This document shows positions 1 through 7,054 of a DNA stretch of 64,000 nucleotides, piece by piece. The stretch covers positions 1 through 64,000 of the forward strand of contig NZ_JADGMY010000010.1 of assembly GCF_015234515.1 (NCBI RefSeq), read 5' to 3'. Position 1 is the first letter of the stretch, and the number at the start of each line of letters is the position of its first letter. The stretch comes from Cellulomonas sp. GTDB lineage: Bacteria > Actinomycetota > Actinomycetes > Actinomycetales > Cellulomonadaceae. The translations under genes were made by a program, and so were the position numbers. The notes beneath the pieces are model-generated. The model saw only the letters and a program-made list of their open reading frames with translations. It had not been told where the DNA came from and made no database searches.

Positions 1-670
1 GCCGGCTCATCGACTCGCCCCAGCCGCGCAGGCGCGGCAGCAGGTACTCGAGCTGTGCGAGCTCGACCTGCGCCTTGCCCTCCCGGGACTTGGCGTGCTG
101 CGCGAAGATGTCGAGGATCAGTGCCGTGCGGTCGACGACCTTGACCTTGACGATGTCCTCGAGCGAGCGGCGCTGCGACGGCGCCAGCTCGCCGTCGACC
201 ACGACCGTGTCGGCGCCGACGGCGGCCACGAGGGTCGCCAGCTCGGCCGCCTTGCCGGAGCCGAGGAACGTCCCGGGGTCGGGCGTGCGTCGACGCTGCA
301 GGAGGCCGTCGAGCACCTCCGAACCGGCCGTCTCGGCGAGCGCCGCGAGCTCACGCAGCGAGTTCTCCGCCTCGTCCGCCGTGCCCGCGCCCCACAGGCC
401 CACCAGCACCACCCGCTCGAGCCGCAGCTGCCGGTACTCGACCTCGGAGACGTCCTGCAGCTCGGTCGACAGGCCGGCCACACGCCGCAGCGACGTGCGC
501 TCCTCGAGGTCCAGCTGGTCCCCGTCGTACGACGTGTGCGACGTGCCGCCCTCCTGCACCGCGGTACCGGCCCGGGCGAGCACACGAGCGACGACGTCGT
601 CGGCCACCTCCTGAGCGCTGCGCGCCGGCGCCTCGTGCGCCTCGTCGGTGGTGTGCTCTCGGTCGTCCAC
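1..670 (-). CDS. hflX: GTPase HflX, 5' part only (cut by window edge)
   Basis: The visible part is the amino-terminal half of HflX, a ribosome-associated GTPase that rescues or splits stalled 50S/70S particles. The protein shows the typical acidic start, then the RVVLVG segment, the conserved stretch around TFLGSGKAAEL and VVVDGELAPSQRRSLED, and KVVDRTALILDIFAQHAKSREGKAQVELAQ, which leads into the HflX linker. The GTP-binding domain lies beyond base 1. The GTG at 670 is chosen because AGAGGA sits five bases upstream. The gene diverges from the methyltransferase gene at 781. Confidence 0.93.
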   Translation of the reverse strand, partial: MDDREHTTDEAHEAPARSAQEVADDVVARVLARAGTAVQEGGTSHTSYDGDQLDLEERTSLRRVAGLSTELQDVSEVEYRQLRLERVVLVGLWGAGTADEAENSLRELAALAETAGSEVLDGLLQRRRTPDPGTFLGSGKAAELATLVAAVGADTVVVDGELAPSQRRSLEDIVKVKVVDRTALILDIFAQHAKSREGKAQVELAQLEYLLPRLRGWGESMSR

Positions 671-767
671 GCGGGTCCTCTCGTCGTCGGTCGGCTGTGT
701 CCAGGATCGCACGCACGTACGACGCCCGCGACGGGATTTCGCTGCAGGCACAGGGCGCGCGCACCGT

Positions 768-773
768 TAGCCT
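768..773 (+). promoter_or_regulatory. -10 box TAGCCT for leaderless methyltransferase mRNA
   Basis: TAGCCT lies seven bases before the GTG at 781 and no Shine-Dalgarno sequence is present. This is the usual arrangement of an actinobacterial leaderless transcript and it is why 781 is preferred over the GTG at 697. Confidence 0.5.
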
Positions 774-780
774 CGGTCCG

Positions 781-1398
781 GTGAGCGGCACCGACGACCC
801 GCAGGGCGACCACTACTTCACGGCCCGGCCGGCCTCCGCCGAGCAGCGCCGGACGCTGCACGTGCGGCTGGCAGGGCGCGACCTGGAGGTCGAGACCGCC
901 GGCGGCGTGTTCTCGCCCGACCACGTGGACCTCGGCACGCAGGTGCTGCTGCGCACGGTCCCCCCGCCGCCCGCGGGCGGCGACCTGCTCGACCTGGGGT
1001 GCGGCTGGGGTCCGGTCGCGCTGACGCTCGCGCTGCACTCCCCCGACGCCCGCGTCTGGGCCGTCGACGTCAACGAGCGCGCCCTCGACCTCGTCCGGCG
1101 CAACGCCGCGCGTCTCGGCCTGCGCAACGTGGTCGCGACGACGCCCGACTGCGTCCCGGAGGACGTGCGCTTCGCCACGCTGTGGTCGAACCCGCCGGTG
1201 CGCATCGGCAAGCCCGCGCTGCGCGCGCTGCTCACGCACTGGCTCCCGCGCGTCGCGCCCGGCGGCGAGGCGTGGCTCGTCGTGGGCCGCAACCTCGGGG
1301 CCGACCCGCTCCAGCGCTGGCTGACCGACGAGGCCGGGCTGCCCACGACGCGTGAGGCGAGCGCCAAGGGGTTCCGCGTGCTGCGGTTCGCACCATGA
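781..1398 (+). CDS. RsmC-like class I rRNA methyltransferase
   Basis: A 205-residue S-adenosylmethionine-dependent methyltransferase of the small MTS/RsmC type, which methylates a guanine N2 in 16S rRNA in characterised members. Seen in the sequence: the opening DHYFTARPAS, the FSPDHVDLGTQVLL segment, motif I DLGCGWGPVALTLA, an acidic post-I residue in AVDVNERAL, and the catalytic-type motif NPPVR in WSNPPVRIGKP. It is half the length of E. coli RsmC and lacks the degenerate amino-terminal domain, as is usual in actinobacteria. The stop overlaps the MFS start (ATGA), so the two are translationally coupled. The exact rRNA position modified is not shown. Confidence 0.85.
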   Translation: MSGTDDPQGDHYFTARPASAEQRRTLHVRLAGRDLEVETAGGVFSPDHVDLGTQVLLRTVPPPPAGGDLLDLGCGWGPVALTLALHSPDARVWAVDVNERALDLVRRNAARLGLRNVVATTPDCVPEDVRFATLWSNPPVRIGKPALRALLTHWLPRVAPGGEAWLVVGRNLGADPLQRWLTDEAGLPTTREASAKGFRVLRFAP

Positions 1399-2849
1399 CC
1401 CTGCGCGCGGACAGCACCTCGCCCGACGCGATGTGGCGCGCCCGGCGCACGACCGCGTACGCCATGTTCGCGCTCGTGGTGCTGGTGGCTTTCGAGTCCT
1501 TCGCCGTCACGACCGTGATGCCGCAGGTCGCCGACATCCTCGACGGGCGGACCCTGTACGCGTTCGCCTTCGCCGGCCCCCTGGCGACCGGGGTCGTCGG
1601 GATGGTCGTGGCGGGCGCGTGGTCGGACCGGCGCGGACCCGCCGCGCCCTTCGCGGCCGGTGTCGCGCTGTTCGTCGTCGGGCTGGTGGTCGCCGGGTCC
1701 GCCGCCCACATGCCCGTCCTCGTGGCCGGGCGCCTGGCGCAGGGCCTCGGAGGCGGTGTCGTCAACGTCACGCTGCTCGTCGCCGTCGCGCGGGCCTACC
1801 CGCCGGTGCTGCACCCGCGGGTGTTCGCCTGGTTCTCGACCGCCTGGGTCCTGCCCTCGGTCGTGGGTCCCTCGCTCGCGGGCCTCGTCGCGGACCTCGC
1901 CGGGTGGCGCTGGGTGTTCCTGGGTGTCGCGGTGCTCGTGCTGCCCGCCGCGGTGCCCCTGCTCCGGACGGTCCGAGGCCTCGGGGCGGCGGTCCAGGAC
2001 GCGCCCGGTCCGCGCACGGACGGCGAGCCGGACGACGCGCTGCGCCGCGTCGGCTGGTCGGTGCTCGTCGCCGTCGCGGTCCTCGCACTCAACCTCGCCG
2101 CACCGTTGCCGTCACCGTGGTCGCACGTCGTCGCGATCACCGCGGTGCTCGTCGCCCTCGTGGCTGCCCGCCCGCTGCTGCCCCGGGGCGCGCTGCGTGC
2201 CCTGCCGGGCCTGCCGGGCGTCATCACCACGCGCCTGATGCTGTCGGGTGCCTTCTTCGGGGCGCAGGTGTACGTGCCGTACCTGCTGGTCGAGCGCGAC
2301 GGCTGGGGCACCACCGCGAGCGGGCTGGGCCTGTCGACGGCCGCGCTCGCCTGGTCGGGGGCCTCGGTGGTCCAGGGGCGGCTCGGGGCGAGGCTGCCGA
2401 GCAGGACCGCCGTGCGGATCGGGACGGCCCTCGTGCTCGTGGGCGTCGGGGGCGCGGCCGCCGTGACGGCGCTCGGCCTGCCGGCCTGGGCGCTGGTCGT
2501 CGTCTGGACGGCTTCGGGAGCCGGGATGGGGATCGGGTCCTCGCGGCTGAACGTGCTCCTGCTGGGCTGGTCCACGCCGCAGGAGCAGGGCCGCAACAGC
2601 GCCGCCAACTCGATCGCCGACTCGGTCGGTGCGGCGCTCGCGCTCGCGCTGACGGGTGTCGTGTTCGTCGCCGCAGGTGGCGACGAGGGCTACGCCGACG
2701 CCGGCCCGTTCGTGCTGGCGTTCGCCCTCACGGCGGTCCTCGCGCTCGGTGCCGCCGCCGTCGCACCGCGCGTGGGTGTCCCGCCGACCGAGCGCCCGGA
2801 CGGCGCCTCGGCCTCCGGGACCGCGAGCGCCAGCGCTCCGAGGACCTGA
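1395..2849 (+). CDS. MFS transporter (drug/proton antiporter type)
   Basis: A 484-residue major facilitator superfamily permease with 12-14 hydrophobic helices. Family signs are AGAWSDRRGP (motif A between helices 2 and 3), AGRLAQGLGGGVVNV, and GPSLAGLVADLAGWRWVF (motif C-like). It probably exports a small molecule using the proton gradient; the substrate cannot be read from sequence. It starts on an ATGA overlap with the methyltransferase. Its last 160 bases overlap, on the opposite strand, the end of the thioredoxin gene. The last 25 residues are an Ala/Ser/Pro-rich tail, which fits reading through the partner's coding sequence. Confidence 0.88.
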   Translation: MTLRADSTSPDAMWRARRTTAYAMFALVVLVAFESFAVTTVMPQVADILDGRTLYAFAFAGPLATGVVGMVVAGAWSDRRGPAAPFAAGVALFVVGLVVAGSAAHMPVLVAGRLAQGLGGGVVNVTLLVAVARAYPPVLHPRVFAWFSTAWVLPSVVGPSLAGLVADLAGWRWVFLGVAVLVLPAAVPLLRTVRGLGAAVQDAPGPRTDGEPDDALRRVGWSVLVAVAVLALNLAAPLPSPWSHVVAITAVLVALVAARPLLPRGALRALPGLPGVITTRLMLSGAFFGAQVYVPYLLVERDGWGTTASGLGLSTAALAWSGASVVQGRLGARLPSRTAVRIGTALVLVGVGGAAAVTALGLPAWALVVVWTASGAGMGIGSSRLNVLLLGWSTPQEQGRNSAANSIADSVGAALALALTGVVFVAAGGDEGYADAGPFVLAFALTAVLALGAAAVAPRVGVPPTERPDGASASGTASASAPRT

Positions 2850-3133
2850 GACGACGTCGGCACGCCCTGCGCCCGCACGACCACCGCGCCGGCGGCGTCG
2901 AGCACCACGACCGTCGGCGTCGCCGTGACCTCGAGGGTCGCCGCGAGTGCGGGGGCGTCCGCCACGTCGACGTCCACGTGACGCACGCCCGGCACGGCGT
3001 CCGCGACGCGCGCGAGCACCCGGTGCGCGGTCCGGCACGGTGCGCAGAACGCGGTCGACACCTGCAGGAGCGTCGCGCGCTCCCCCAGCGGGGCGCCGAC
3101 CTGGTCGGCGGTGAGGGTCAGCGTCACGGTCAC
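2690..3133 (-). CDS. Thioredoxin-family protein
   Basis: A 147-residue protein with a thioredoxin fold: the active-site segment STAFCAPCRTAHRVLARVA carries CAPC instead of the classical CGPC, and the cis-proline region is VTATPTVVVLDAAGAVVVRAQGV. It probably acts as a cytoplasmic thiol-disulfide oxidoreductase. The GTG at 3133 overlaps the dapF stop (GTGA), so it is the last gene of the LigB-like/miaA/dapF operon. The final 45 residues are low-complexity (Ala, Thr, Arg) and are encoded antisense to the end of the MFS gene, which suggests the original stop was lost and the gene extended into its neighbour. Confidence 0.82.
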   Translation of the reverse strand: MTVTLTLTADQVGAPLGERATLLQVSTAFCAPCRTAHRVLARVADAVPGVRHVDVDVADAPALAATLEVTATPTVVVLDAAGAVVVRAQGVPTSSQVLGALALAVPEAEAPSGRSVGGTPTRGATAAAPSARTAVRANASTNGPASA

Positions 3134-4116
3134 GCGGGCAGCGCGGCCAGGTCCACGGTGGCGTCGGCCACGAGGACCGCCGGTCCGGCGAGGTCGGCCC
3201 GGCCGTCGGCGTGCAGCGTGACGCGCACGGTGCCACCCGGGACGTCGACGAGCCACACGCCGGGGGCCTGGGGTCCGCCCCACGCGCGCACGGCAGCGGC
3301 TGCGGCCACGGCACCGGTACCGCACGACCGGGTCTCACCCACGCCTCGCTCGTGCACCCGCATGCGGATGCGGCCGACGACGGTACCGTCGGCCGCCGTC
3401 CGCTCCCCCAGCGGCACCACGAGCTCGACGTTCGTCCCGTCGACGGGGACGGGCTCGACGTCGGGCGGCACGGTCAGGTCGGCGGCATCCAGGTCGGACT
3501 CCTGCGCGAGCACGACGACGGTGTGCGGGTTGCCGACGTCGACCGACAGCCCGGGGCGCGGCACGGCCAGCCCGGCGACGTGGACCTGTGCGTCACCACC
3601 CGACCCGAGCGCCGCCGAGCCCGCCGGGAGCACGACCGCGCCCATCCCGACGGTGAACCAGGGCTCGTCCCCGCTCTCGGGACGCGTGGCCACGACGGTC
3701 CGCACGCCCGCACGCGTCCCGACGTCCAGCGGCCCGGTCGCCGGGTCCCACAGGCCGAGCCGGTGCGCGTACCGCGCGAAGACGCGGACACCGTTGCCGC
3801 ACATCTGCGCGACCGACCCGTCGGCGTTGCGGTAGTCCATGAACCACGTCGTGCCCGTCACCGCGCCGGGCGCCTCGGCGAGCCGCTGCGTCGCGACCAG
3901 CCGGATCACGCCGTCCGCGCCCAGGCCTGCACGTCGGTCGCACAGCCGCCGGACCAGTACCGGCGTGAGGTCGAGCTCGCCGTCGCGGTCGTCGAGGAGC
4001 ACGAAGTCGTTCTGCGTGCCGTGGCCCTTGGTCACCGCGAGCGTGCCCGCGCGCGGTCCGTCGGCCTGCAGCACGCCGGTGGTCGCGACGGGGCTCGGGG
4101 CGGTCGGGGTGGTCAC
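3130..4116 (-). CDS. dapF: Diaminopimelate epimerase
   Basis: A 328-residue DapF, which interconverts LL- and meso-diaminopimelate, the last step before meso-DAP goes to lysine or peptidoglycan. Both catalytic cysteines are present: MCGNGVRVFARY and RSCGTGAVAAAAA. KGHGTQNDFVLLDD and LGADGVIRL are also family signatures. The first ~25 residues are a variable extension. The GTG start overlaps the miaA stop and the gene's own stop overlaps the thioredoxin start, so translation is coupled on both sides. dapA and dapB lie elsewhere in the window, so the pathway genes are dispersed. Confidence 0.96.
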   Translation of the reverse strand: MTTPTAPSPVATTGVLQADGPRAGTLAVTKGHGTQNDFVLLDDRDGELDLTPVLVRRLCDRRAGLGADGVIRLVATQRLAEAPGAVTGTTWFMDYRNADGSVAQMCGNGVRVFARYAHRLGLWDPATGPLDVGTRAGVRTVVATRPESGDEPWFTVGMGAVVLPAGSAALGSGGDAQVHVAGLAVPRPGLSVDVGNPHTVVVLAQESDLDAADLTVPPDVEPVPVDGTNVELVVPLGERTAADGTVVGRIRMRVHERGVGETRSCGTGAVAAAAAVRAWGGPQAPGVWLVDVPGGTVRVTLHADGRADLAGPAVLVADATVDLAALPA

Positions 4117-5069
4117 GAACCCAGCGTACGGCGCACAGCCGTGCCCGGTTCCGGGTGAGGCAGCCGACCCGCGTCGGCGGCGGCCACGAGGTCGAGCGCC
4201 CGTGAGACGAGGTCCGGGTCCTGCGCGTCGAGCCAGTGCACCCGCGGGTCACGACCGAACCACCCCATCTGCTTGCGGGCCAGACGCCGCGTGCCGGCAG
4301 CCGTCGCGGCGCGGGCGGCGTCCGCGTCGAGCGTGCCCTCCAGCTGGGCGAGCGCCTGCGCGTAGCCGACCGCACGCGACGCGGTGCGTCCCATCCCGTG
4401 CTCCGCGAGCCGCCGGACCTCCTCGAGGAGACCCTCGTCCCACATCCGCTCCACACGCCGTTCGATGCGCGCGTCGAGCGTCGCGCGGTCGCAGTCGAGG
4501 CCGATCTGCAGCGCCGGGACCTCGTACTCGTGGCTCGGCAGGCTCGCGGAGTACGGCCGGCCGGTCAGGGCGATGACCTCGAGGGCGCGGACGATGCGGC
4601 GGGCGTTCCGCGGTCCGATGCCCTCGGCCGCCACGGGGTCGGCCGCCGCGAGCTCGGCGTGCAGCGCTCGGGCGCCCTCGTCCTCGACCCGCCGCTCGAG
4701 CGTCGCCCTCAGCTGCGGGTCCGTACCGGGGAACTCCATGCGGTCGAGCAGCGCCCGGACGTAGAGCCCCGACCCGCCGACCGCGACGGCGCGGACCGCG
4801 CGGCGGGCGAGGTCCGCCAGCACACCGCGTGCGCTGTCCTGGTAGTCGGCGACCGACGCCTCCTCCTGCGGGTCCAGCACGTCGAGGAGGTGGTGCGGCA
4901 CGCCCCGCCGCTCGTGCGGCAGGAGCTTCGCGGTCCCGACGTCCATCCCGCGGTACAGCTGCATCGCGTCGGTGTTGACGACCTCGGCGCCCAGCGCCTG
5001 CGCGAGGTCCAGCGCGAGGTCGGACTTCCCCGTCGCCGTGGGGCCCACCACGGCGACCACGAGCGTCAC
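4113..5069 (-). CDS. miaA: tRNA dimethylallyltransferase
   Basis: A 318-residue MiaA, which adds the dimethylallyl group to N6 of A37 in tRNAs reading UNN codons. Seen: the P-loop GPTATGKSDLALDLA at the start, the substrate-binding NTDAMQLYRGMDVGTAK, VGGSGLYVRALLD, and GPRNARRIVRALEV. MiaB, which methylthiolates the same base, is encoded at 8763-10385. The GTG at 5069 is chosen because it overlaps the stop of the upstream gene (GTGA) and gives the normal start just before the P-loop; longer in-frame versions add only low-complexity Arg/Ala sequence. Confidence 0.96.
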   Translation of the reverse strand: MTLVVAVVGPTATGKSDLALDLAQALGAEVVNTDAMQLYRGMDVGTAKLLPHERRGVPHHLLDVLDPQEEASVADYQDSARGVLADLARRAVRAVAVGGSGLYVRALLDRMEFPGTDPQLRATLERRVEDEGARALHAELAAADPVAAEGIGPRNARRIVRALEVIALTGRPYSASLPSHEYEVPALQIGLDCDRATLDARIERRVERMWDEGLLEEVRRLAEHGMGRTASRAVGYAQALAQLEGTLDADAARAATAAGTRRLARKQMGWFGRDPRVHWLDAQDPDLVSRALDLVAAADAGRLPHPEPGTAVRRTLGS

Positions 5070-5827
5070 GGCGTGCCCTGCCAGGCGACGACCGCGTGCC
5101 CCGCGCCGCGCCACACCGTGGCGTGCACGACGTCCGGCGCGGGCACGTCGGCGCCGCCGGCGTCGAGCGCCCCGACGAGGACCTGCCACGGCGCCCAGCC
5201 GGTCACCCCGAGGGCCACCGCCTGCGCGACGTCGAGGCCCGCGAGCGCGTCCCGTGCCGACGCGCCGCCCGCGCGGAGCGCCGCCAGCAGCTCGCGCTCC
5301 ACCGCGGCCGCGCGGTCGTCGTGCGGCAGCGGCGCGTCGTGGCCGTGCCTCGCCGCACCGGACCCCACGACGACGAGCGCCGTCGGCCCGTCGGAGGTGG
5401 TCGACCCGCCGAGCTCCCGCAACGGGGCGGCACCACCCGGGGCGACCTCGACGACGTGGAGGCGGGAGGCGGGCACTCCCGCCTCCAGCGCGAGCCGCAC
5501 GCCGGTGGCCGCGCCCGTCCCGGGTGGCCCGGGGACGTCCGCCGGGCCACCGGGCGCGCGCCCGAGCAGCACCCGCGGGACCTCGCCGGCCAGCAGGTGG
5601 TCGGGCACCCCTGCGGCGCCCGCGCCCGCGTGGACCACGCCGGTGACCGACCTGTCGACCGGTCCCGGCGCGACGACCACCACCCGGGGCGCGCGCTCGA
5701 CGGCCCGGGCCACGGCGGTCGTCGCCGCGGAGCGCAGGGCGACGAGCTCGGGGTCGTCAGGGCCGCGCCCGGCCGCACCGGGCAGCAGCAGGACGGTGTC
5801 GGGGACGAGGGCGGCGGCGACGAGCAC
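5066..5827 (-). CDS. LigB-like (class III extradiol dioxygenase-type) protein of unknown role
   Basis: A 253-residue Ala/Gly/Pro-rich protein that resembles the class III extradiol dioxygenase subunit B-like family found next to miaA and dapF in many actinobacteria. Supporting features are LVPDTVLLLPGAAG near the start, PRVVVVAPG, TALVVVGSGAARHGHDAPLPHDDRA (His-rich, a possible metal site) and GWAPWQVLVGAL near the end. True ring cleavage is unproven for this branch, and its constant link to tRNA modification and DAP genes suggests a different, unknown activity. It leads the operon. The GTG at 5827 is preferred because the -10 box TACCGT ends six bases upstream. Confidence 0.7.
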   Translation of the reverse strand: MLVAAALVPDTVLLLPGAAGRGPDDPELVALRSAATTAVARAVERAPRVVVVAPGPVDRSVTGVVHAGAGAAGVPDHLLAGEVPRVLLGRAPGGPADVPGPPGTGAATGVRLALEAGVPASRLHVVEVAPGGAAPLRELGGSTTSDGPTALVVVGSGAARHGHDAPLPHDDRAAAVERELLAALRAGGASARDALAGLDVAQAVALGVTGWAPWQVLVGALDAGGADVPAPDVVHATVWRGAGHAVVAWQGTP

Positions 5828-5833
5828 GGACCG

Positions 5834-5839
5834 ACGGTA
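5834..5839 (-). promoter_or_regulatory. -10 box TACCGT for the LigB-like/miaA/dapF/thioredoxin operon
   Basis: TACCGT on the minus strand lies six bases before the GTG at 5827. There is no Shine-Dalgarno sequence, so the operon mRNA is probably leaderless; the three downstream genes are reached by GTGA overlaps. Confidence 0.5.
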
Positions 5840-5941
5840 ACGCCCAGCCGCGTGCGACCGGGCACCGCCCGACGCTGCCGGGACGTGCCCGTCACTGCCG
5901 GGCGGAGCCGGACCGGCGGGCCGGGCGTCCGCGTCGGCGGG

Positions 5942-5947
5942 TAGGGT
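5942..5947 (+). promoter_or_regulatory. -10 box TAGGGT for leaderless ybjN pair mRNA
   Basis: TAGGGT is followed by a six-base spacer and the ATG at 5954, with no Shine-Dalgarno sequence. It points to a leaderless transcript. Confidence 0.5.
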
Positions 5948-5953
5948 CGGCGC

Positions 5954-6535
5954 ATGGGGTGGTTCCGTCAGCTCGCCCGCCGATGGGTCGGTGCACGCCC
6001 GGCGGCGGACGCGTCGCACGCCCAGGTCGACGACGTCGAGCTGCACGACCGGGTCGCCGAGCTCCTCGTCCGCGAGCTGGGCACGGCCGAGCACGCGAGC
6101 ACGGTGCCCACCGCCGTGTCGCCCGCGAGGATCGCGTCGTGGATGACCGACAACCAGTTCTCGTACTTCATCGACAACGACGGGGACCTCGGTGGCCTGT
6201 GGCGAGGCCGCCTGTTCTACTTCTTCCTGTTCGGCCAGCAGGCCGAGATCCTGCAGGTCCGCGGCCAGTGGCACCGCGAGCTGGCGATCGAACGGCTCGA
6301 GGAGGTGCTCGACCTGTGCAACGAGTGGAACGCCGAGCGCATCTGGCCCAAGGCGTACGTACGGGTGCGTGACAACGGCCGCGTCCACGTCGTCGCCGAG
6401 GTCGCCACCGACCTCGAGCACGGCGCGACCGACGCCCAGCTGAGCCAGATGCTGTTCTGCGGGCTGTCGACCGGCAGCATGCTGTTCGACGCGCTCGACG
6501 AGCGGTACCCGGACCCGGCGGGGGCGGCGCCGTGA
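5954..6535 (+). CDS. YbjN domain protein, first of a tandem pair
   Basis: A 193-residue cytoplasmic protein of the YbjN family (type III secretion chaperone-like fold; function unknown in actinobacteria). The core runs from about residue 50 to 180: NQFSYFIDNDGDLGGLWRGRLFYFFLFG, EILQVRGQWHRELAIER, ERIWPKAYVRV, and EVATDLEHGATDAQLSQML. It shares long aligned blocks with the next gene, so the two arose by duplication. Its stop overlaps the next start (GTGA). The pair may form a heterodimer, which is inference only. Confidence 0.85.
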   Translation: MGWFRQLARRWVGARPAADASHAQVDDVELHDRVAELLVRELGTAEHASTVPTAVSPARIASWMTDNQFSYFIDNDGDLGGLWRGRLFYFFLFGQQAEILQVRGQWHRELAIERLEEVLDLCNEWNAERIWPKAYVRVRDNGRVHVVAEVATDLEHGATDAQLSQMLFCGLSTGSMLFDALDERYPDPAGAAP

Positions 6536-7053
6536 GCACGCCCGGCTGGCTGCTGCGCGTGCTCGGCGGTCTGCCGAAACCGACCAAGGGCCACTCGCTC
6601 GACGACGAGCCGCCGCGCCCGCTGACGCGCGACCGCGTCGCCGACTACCTCCTCGCGCGCGGGTACCGGTTCGTGGTCGACGACGACGGTGACCTGACAG
6701 GGACGTGGGACGGCAGCCGCTTCTGGTTCCTGCTGCTCGGTGACCAGCAGGAGATCCTGCAGGTGCGAGGTCGTTGGCACCGCTCGCTGCCGCTGGAGCA
6801 GCGCCGCGCTCTCGCGCTGGCGATCAACGACTGGAACCGCGAGCGCATCTGGCCCAAGGCGTACGTCCGCGAGGAGGAGGGGATGCTCGCGGTCTACGCC
6901 GAGGTCTCCGCCGACCTCGAGCCCGGCGTCACCGACGTCCAGCTGGCGCAGCTGCTCGCGTGCGGCCTGGGGACCGGGGTGCAGCTCTTCGCCGCGCTCG
7001 ACCCCATCGTGCCCGCGGACGGCGCCCCTCCCGCCGACGTGCCGGACAACTGA
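6532..7053 (+). CDS. YbjN domain protein, second of a tandem pair
   Basis: A 173-residue YbjN protein, paralogous to its upstream neighbour. Shared blocks include DDDGDLTGTWDGSRFWFLLLGDQQ, EILQVRGRWHRSLPLEQ, NDWNRERIWPKAYVREEE and EVSADLEPGVTDVQLAQLLACGLGTG. The start is a GTG overlapping the upstream TGA, which indicates translational coupling. The C-terminal tail is Pro/Ala-rich. It converges with the transporter gene on the other strand, with only one base between the stop codons. Function is unknown. Confidence 0.85.
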   Translation: MSTPGWLLRVLGGLPKPTKGHSLDDEPPRPLTRDRVADYLLARGYRFVVDDDGDLTGTWDGSRFWFLLLGDQQEILQVRGRWHRSLPLEQRRALALAINDWNRERIWPKAYVREEEGMLAVYAEVSADLEPGVTDVQLAQLLACGLGTGVQLFAALDPIVPADGAPPADVPDN

Positions 7054-7054
7054 G

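Noticed and set aside
697..780. GTG at 697 as the methyltransferase start
   Set aside because: It precedes the -10 box TAGCCT and adds low-quality sequence; the GTG at 781 gives the leaderless spacing.
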